The notes beneath the pieces are model-generated. The model had not been told where the DNA came from and ran no database searches. It worked only from the letters and a program-made list of their open reading frames with translations. The translations under genes and the position numbers were made by a program. Shown here piece after piece: positions 8,032 through 10,031 of a stretch of DNA of 10,031 nt (position 1 is its first letter; the number at the start of each line of letters is the position of its first letter). This DNA comes from Mycoemilia scoparia. Lineage: Eukaryota; Kickxellomycota; Kickxellomycetes; Kickxellales; Kickxellaceae. Where the stretch lies: NCBI GenBank assembly GCA_027575805.1, contig JANBPU010000466.1, positions 1 through 10,031 on the forward strand, given 5' to 3'.

Positions 8032-8217
8032 ATGGATTGGTTTGCCATTTCATCTCGGAAATATGGTCCAAAGTTCACCAAGGCTTTTGGCAAAATGGGA
8101 CCCCAGGAATTGTATATGGATTGGATGGTGATTGGGCCAAAACCTGATGATGAGGTCCCACCACTTCTGCCTACCAAAGATTCGATCACTAGTGAAATCT
8201 TCATATATGCTAGATAG
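8032..8217 (+). repeat. Copy B of a dispersed protein-like repeat, 61-codon open frame
   Basis: An ATG-to-TAG frame of 61 codons. It is collinear with the decayed copy at 378-516 on the same strand, 7.7 kb away. Residues 17-26 (KAFGKMGPQE), a WMVIG block and an ITSEIF block near the end are shared, with conservative changes. The 10-mer TATGGATTGG occurs twice (8031-8040 and 8115-8124), so MDW starts two segments of the peptide. The middle is acidic and Pro-rich (PKPDDEVPP). I recognise no domain. It may be a fragment of a transposon or of a lineage-specific gene family; the frame may be intact by chance. Whether it is expressed cannot be judged here. Confidence 0.5.
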
Positions 8218-8386
8218 TCACATAAAATGTTCTCCCTCTGTTCACAAATAACTGCAAGGTTTAAACAAATCTAATTTTTAAGGTCATTTTTAAATAAAAA
8301 GAACCCAAATTTTAACAAGAGGTGTACATGACTAGTACCTTCTATCACACCAAAAATAATTGAGCTTGATTTATTAGTTTTTGTTT

Positions 8387-8756
8387 CCAGAGGGCTTTGA
8401 AGTTAGCTATTTTTTGGGGTATATCTAGCAGAAAAGTGAGATGATTACAGGTAAAAAAATAAAGGTGATTTTCACATTTTTTAAACAATTACATTAAAGA
8501 CATTAAATAGATTGAAAGAACCCTCCCATTATATCTGTGATGACCCTGATAGTTAATGCCAATGTGTGCAGTAGTTGAATTTGTTTTAGTTTGAAGGATT
8601 AAATTTGGGGAAAAAGTAATAAAAGTTCTATTGGAGATTGTGATGACCATATATGATGTCATCACATCAACAATTACTTTTATTTTTATTTTACTATTCT
8701 TTACTTTATTTACTTTACAGAAGTTCCACAAATAGTGACGTGACATAGCCCTCTGG
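8387..8756. mobile_element. Candidate small inverted-repeat element (MITE-like)
   Basis: CCAGAGGGCT at 8387-8396 is matched perfectly by its reverse complement at 8747-8756. Extended inward, 12 of 13 bases pair. The 370-base interior is AT-rich, non-coding and contains an imperfect palindrome around 8652. No target-site duplication is visible in the bases just outside (GTTT and CATA), so a chance pair of inverted repeats is quite possible. Confidence 0.25.
8612..8681. repeat. Imperfect palindrome with 9-base perfect hairpin
   Basis: TGTGATGAC (8639-8647) pairs perfectly with GTCATCACA (8658-8666) around a 10-base loop. Outside it, AAAAGTAAT (8612-8620) pairs with ATTACTTTT (8673-8681). The two arms share nearly the same centre, so this is one nested structure with a bulge. 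Confidence 0.6.
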
Positions 8757-9172
8757 CATATGTCCTCAGAACACTGGATAACCTATATAAAGTACTAACT
8801 TTTAACTAACATTTTTCTTTCATTATCATATTTTTTAAATTCTATTTTATTTTATAAATAAAAACCATTATAACGTACTTTACAGTACTTATAAAGTGTG
8901 CTATCTAACAGATACCACAAAGATATTAAAGTTTTTACAGGTAAAAATGGTTTTTATCAATATACTTTCAATAGCTTTTCAGTAGTATGTACTAATATCA
9001 ATTTATAGGATTGGCTATGATAAACTGACAAGTAAAACTTTATAATTTTTGATAAGAGGTTTTAAAAATAAATAAATTGTGACAAGTCTGAGCCCACACC
9101 CTTTGACTATCACACTAAAAGGCTATTCTAAAGCCAACATTGGATTCAGAGTATAGATATTATAGATAAAGT

Positions 9173-9201
9173 ATGTGAAGGGAACCCATAATCCTTCACA
9201 T
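9173..9201. repeat. Hairpin, 9-base perfect stem
   Basis: ATGTGAAGG and CCTTCACAT flank an 11-base loop. It stands alone in the AT-rich stretch, with no T-run after it and no gene next to it. Confidence 0.55.
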
Positions 9202-9354
9202 GCCCTTTCCCAGGGGAGGATGTTACATTGATATCTCTCATAATATAACTAGCCCACAATTCTATAATTTAGTATTCTCTTTTTACTTATTTTCTATATT
9301 TTACTAACTCAGTAAAATAACACTTTTCTTATTTAAGTAACTTGCACTGTAATA

Positions 9355-9780
9355 TTAGCTGCTGTCTATTCTAGATAATCGGTTGATCAACCATTGCACT
9401 GCGACCTGCATGTGGGCTCCATTGCTGATTAGATCATATAATTGATCTAGTAGGATAGTATATGCAGGTATATTATATGGGTAATGCCCAGCATAATAAG
9501 GAATGTCTAATTCCTTTCCCCTACAACCTGGATGTAGGCATTTGTGCACCAACCTGCCAAACCCCTGCCTGTATTGAATGGTTGGCAGGTTTGTTTCTAT
9601 ATTTAGCATTTCAACAGGTGATGTGAGATCTTCATATGTCCAGATAATAATTGAATCATTGGACTGATGGTTTTGTCCACATGGTCTAGTACTAGCAGGA
9701 TGACAATGATATATTATTGTTGTAGGGAAATTTTTATCCCAAATCTTGTACGAATGAATCTTTAGTTGTTTTTCTGACAC
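9355..9780 (-). CDS. Unrecognised Cys/His-rich open frame (possibly exon or gene fragment)
   Basis: A 141-codon frame on the minus strand, opening at GTG 9780-9778 and closed by a stop at 9355. A TGA lies two codons upstream of that GTG, so the frame does not run on. The first ATG is codon 58 (9609-9607). That leaves an 84-aa protein, an exon beginning at a splice acceptor such as TGTGTCAG near 9780, or a broken gene. The peptide looks protein-like: H25, C26, H27, C34 and H38, then H79, C81, H83 and C86 could bind zinc. A GHYPYNIPAYTILLDQLYDL segment and a helical tail (VAVQWLINRLSRI) follow. I recognise no family. Codon use is AT-richer than in the metabolic genes to the left, which fits a lineage-specific or transposon-derived gene. 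Confidence 0.3.
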   Translation of the reverse strand: MSEKQLKIHSYKIWDKNFPTTIIYHCHPASTRPCGQNHQSNDSIIIWTYEDLTSPVEMLNIETNLPTIQYRQGFGRLVHKCLHPGCRGKELDIPYYAGHYPYNIPAYTILLDQLYDLISNGAHMQVAVQWLINRLSRIDSS

Positions 9781-10031
9781 ATATCAACAAATGTCATATA
9801 AACACGGACATGTATGTTGACTTGTATGCACACATACTCTTTCTAGTGATAAACTGTTAGCAGTTTCTAGAAATGGGGGATGATTTCTACCCACACCATA
9901 TGACAAATCTGATACATTGCTCAATGGGTGTATCAGAGAAATAGGCAGTGACGCTGTAATAGATTAAACAATAGGTTAGTCTGTCTATTATAAGCTAGAG
10001 AAAAAGCTGTTGTTTTATTTTAAGTCAATTA

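Larger units (their letters stand above)
8219..9354. other. AT-rich gene-poor stretch
   Basis: About 1.1 kb of visibly AT-rich DNA with frequent stops in all frames. It contains a possible inverted-repeat element (8387-8756), an imperfect palindrome inside that element (8612-8681), and a 9-base-stem hairpin at 9173-9201. The motif TTACAGGTAAAAA occurs near 8446 and again near 8936. The open frame at 8489-8746 (-) lies in the palindromic part and is composed mostly of Ile, Lys, Asn, Ser and Thr, as chance frames in AT-rich DNA are. No gene was recognised. Confidence 0.6.

Noticed and set aside
8010..8204. 64-codon minus-strand frame opposite copy B
   Set aside because: The similarity between copies A and B makes sense on the plus strand, so this is its antisense shadow.
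8537..8666. GTGATGA motifs resembling box C of C/D snoRNAs at 8537 and 8640
   Set aside because: No properly spaced box D (CTGA) follows either motif. The second is explained by the palindrome.
9891..9953. Possible 63-base upstream exon (-) for the unknown frame at 9355-9780, with a CTATTACAG acceptor and a GTAGAA donor
   Set aside because: Its 3' phase does not join in frame to the acceptor near 9780; the join gives a stop within a few codons.
1..10031. tRNA, rRNA, CRISPR array, LTR pair or phage genes
   Set aside because: Scanned by eye for tRNA T-arm motifs, regularly spaced repeats and long terminal repeats; none found. A covariance-model search would be needed to exclude small RNAs.

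Overview
The window looks like nuclear DNA of a filamentous, probably early-diverging fungus (Mucoromycota or Zoopagomycota type). Four lines of evidence point there. The genes have short GT-AG introns of about 100-245 bases. A DUF3020-like regulator is present, a family known from fungi. A complex I subunit is present, which excludes the complex I-less budding and fission yeast lineages. Spacers are AT-rich with many microsatellites. The exact phylum is an inference.

Layout, left to right. At 1-90 is the 3' end of the translation elongation factor 2 gene (+). A convergent spacer follows to 1382 and holds a decayed repeat copy near 378-516. At 1383-2447 (-) is an intronless 354-aa protein with a basic DUF3020-like N-terminus and a Ser-rich tail. 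A 761-base divergent promoter region separates it from a four-exon TANGO2/NRDE-family gene (+, 3209-4596). After 0.9 kb of spacer comes a five-exon mitochondrial pyruvate carrier MPC1 gene (+, 5521-6556) with a 20-base microexon. It converges on a two-exon complex I LYR-subunit gene (NDUFA6/B14 type, -, 7122-7703). The splice structures given here were worked out by hand and preserve the reading frame across every junction.

From about 7.7 kb rightward the sequence becomes gene-poor and, beyond 8.2 kb, visibly AT-rich. It holds a second, less decayed copy of the left-hand repeat (8032-8217), a possible 370-base inverted-repeat element (8387-8756), hairpins, and an unrecognised Cys/His-rich open frame on the minus strand (9355-9780).

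Functional theme: MPC1 (pyruvate import) and the complex I subunit act in the mitochondrial inner membrane, and TANGO2 is linked to mitochondrial, lipid and heme homeostasis. They have separate promoters and are not an operon. No phage, CRISPR, toxin or virus-like gene was recognised. The most unusual signal is the dispersed protein-like repeat pair, followed by the unknown right-hand open frame.
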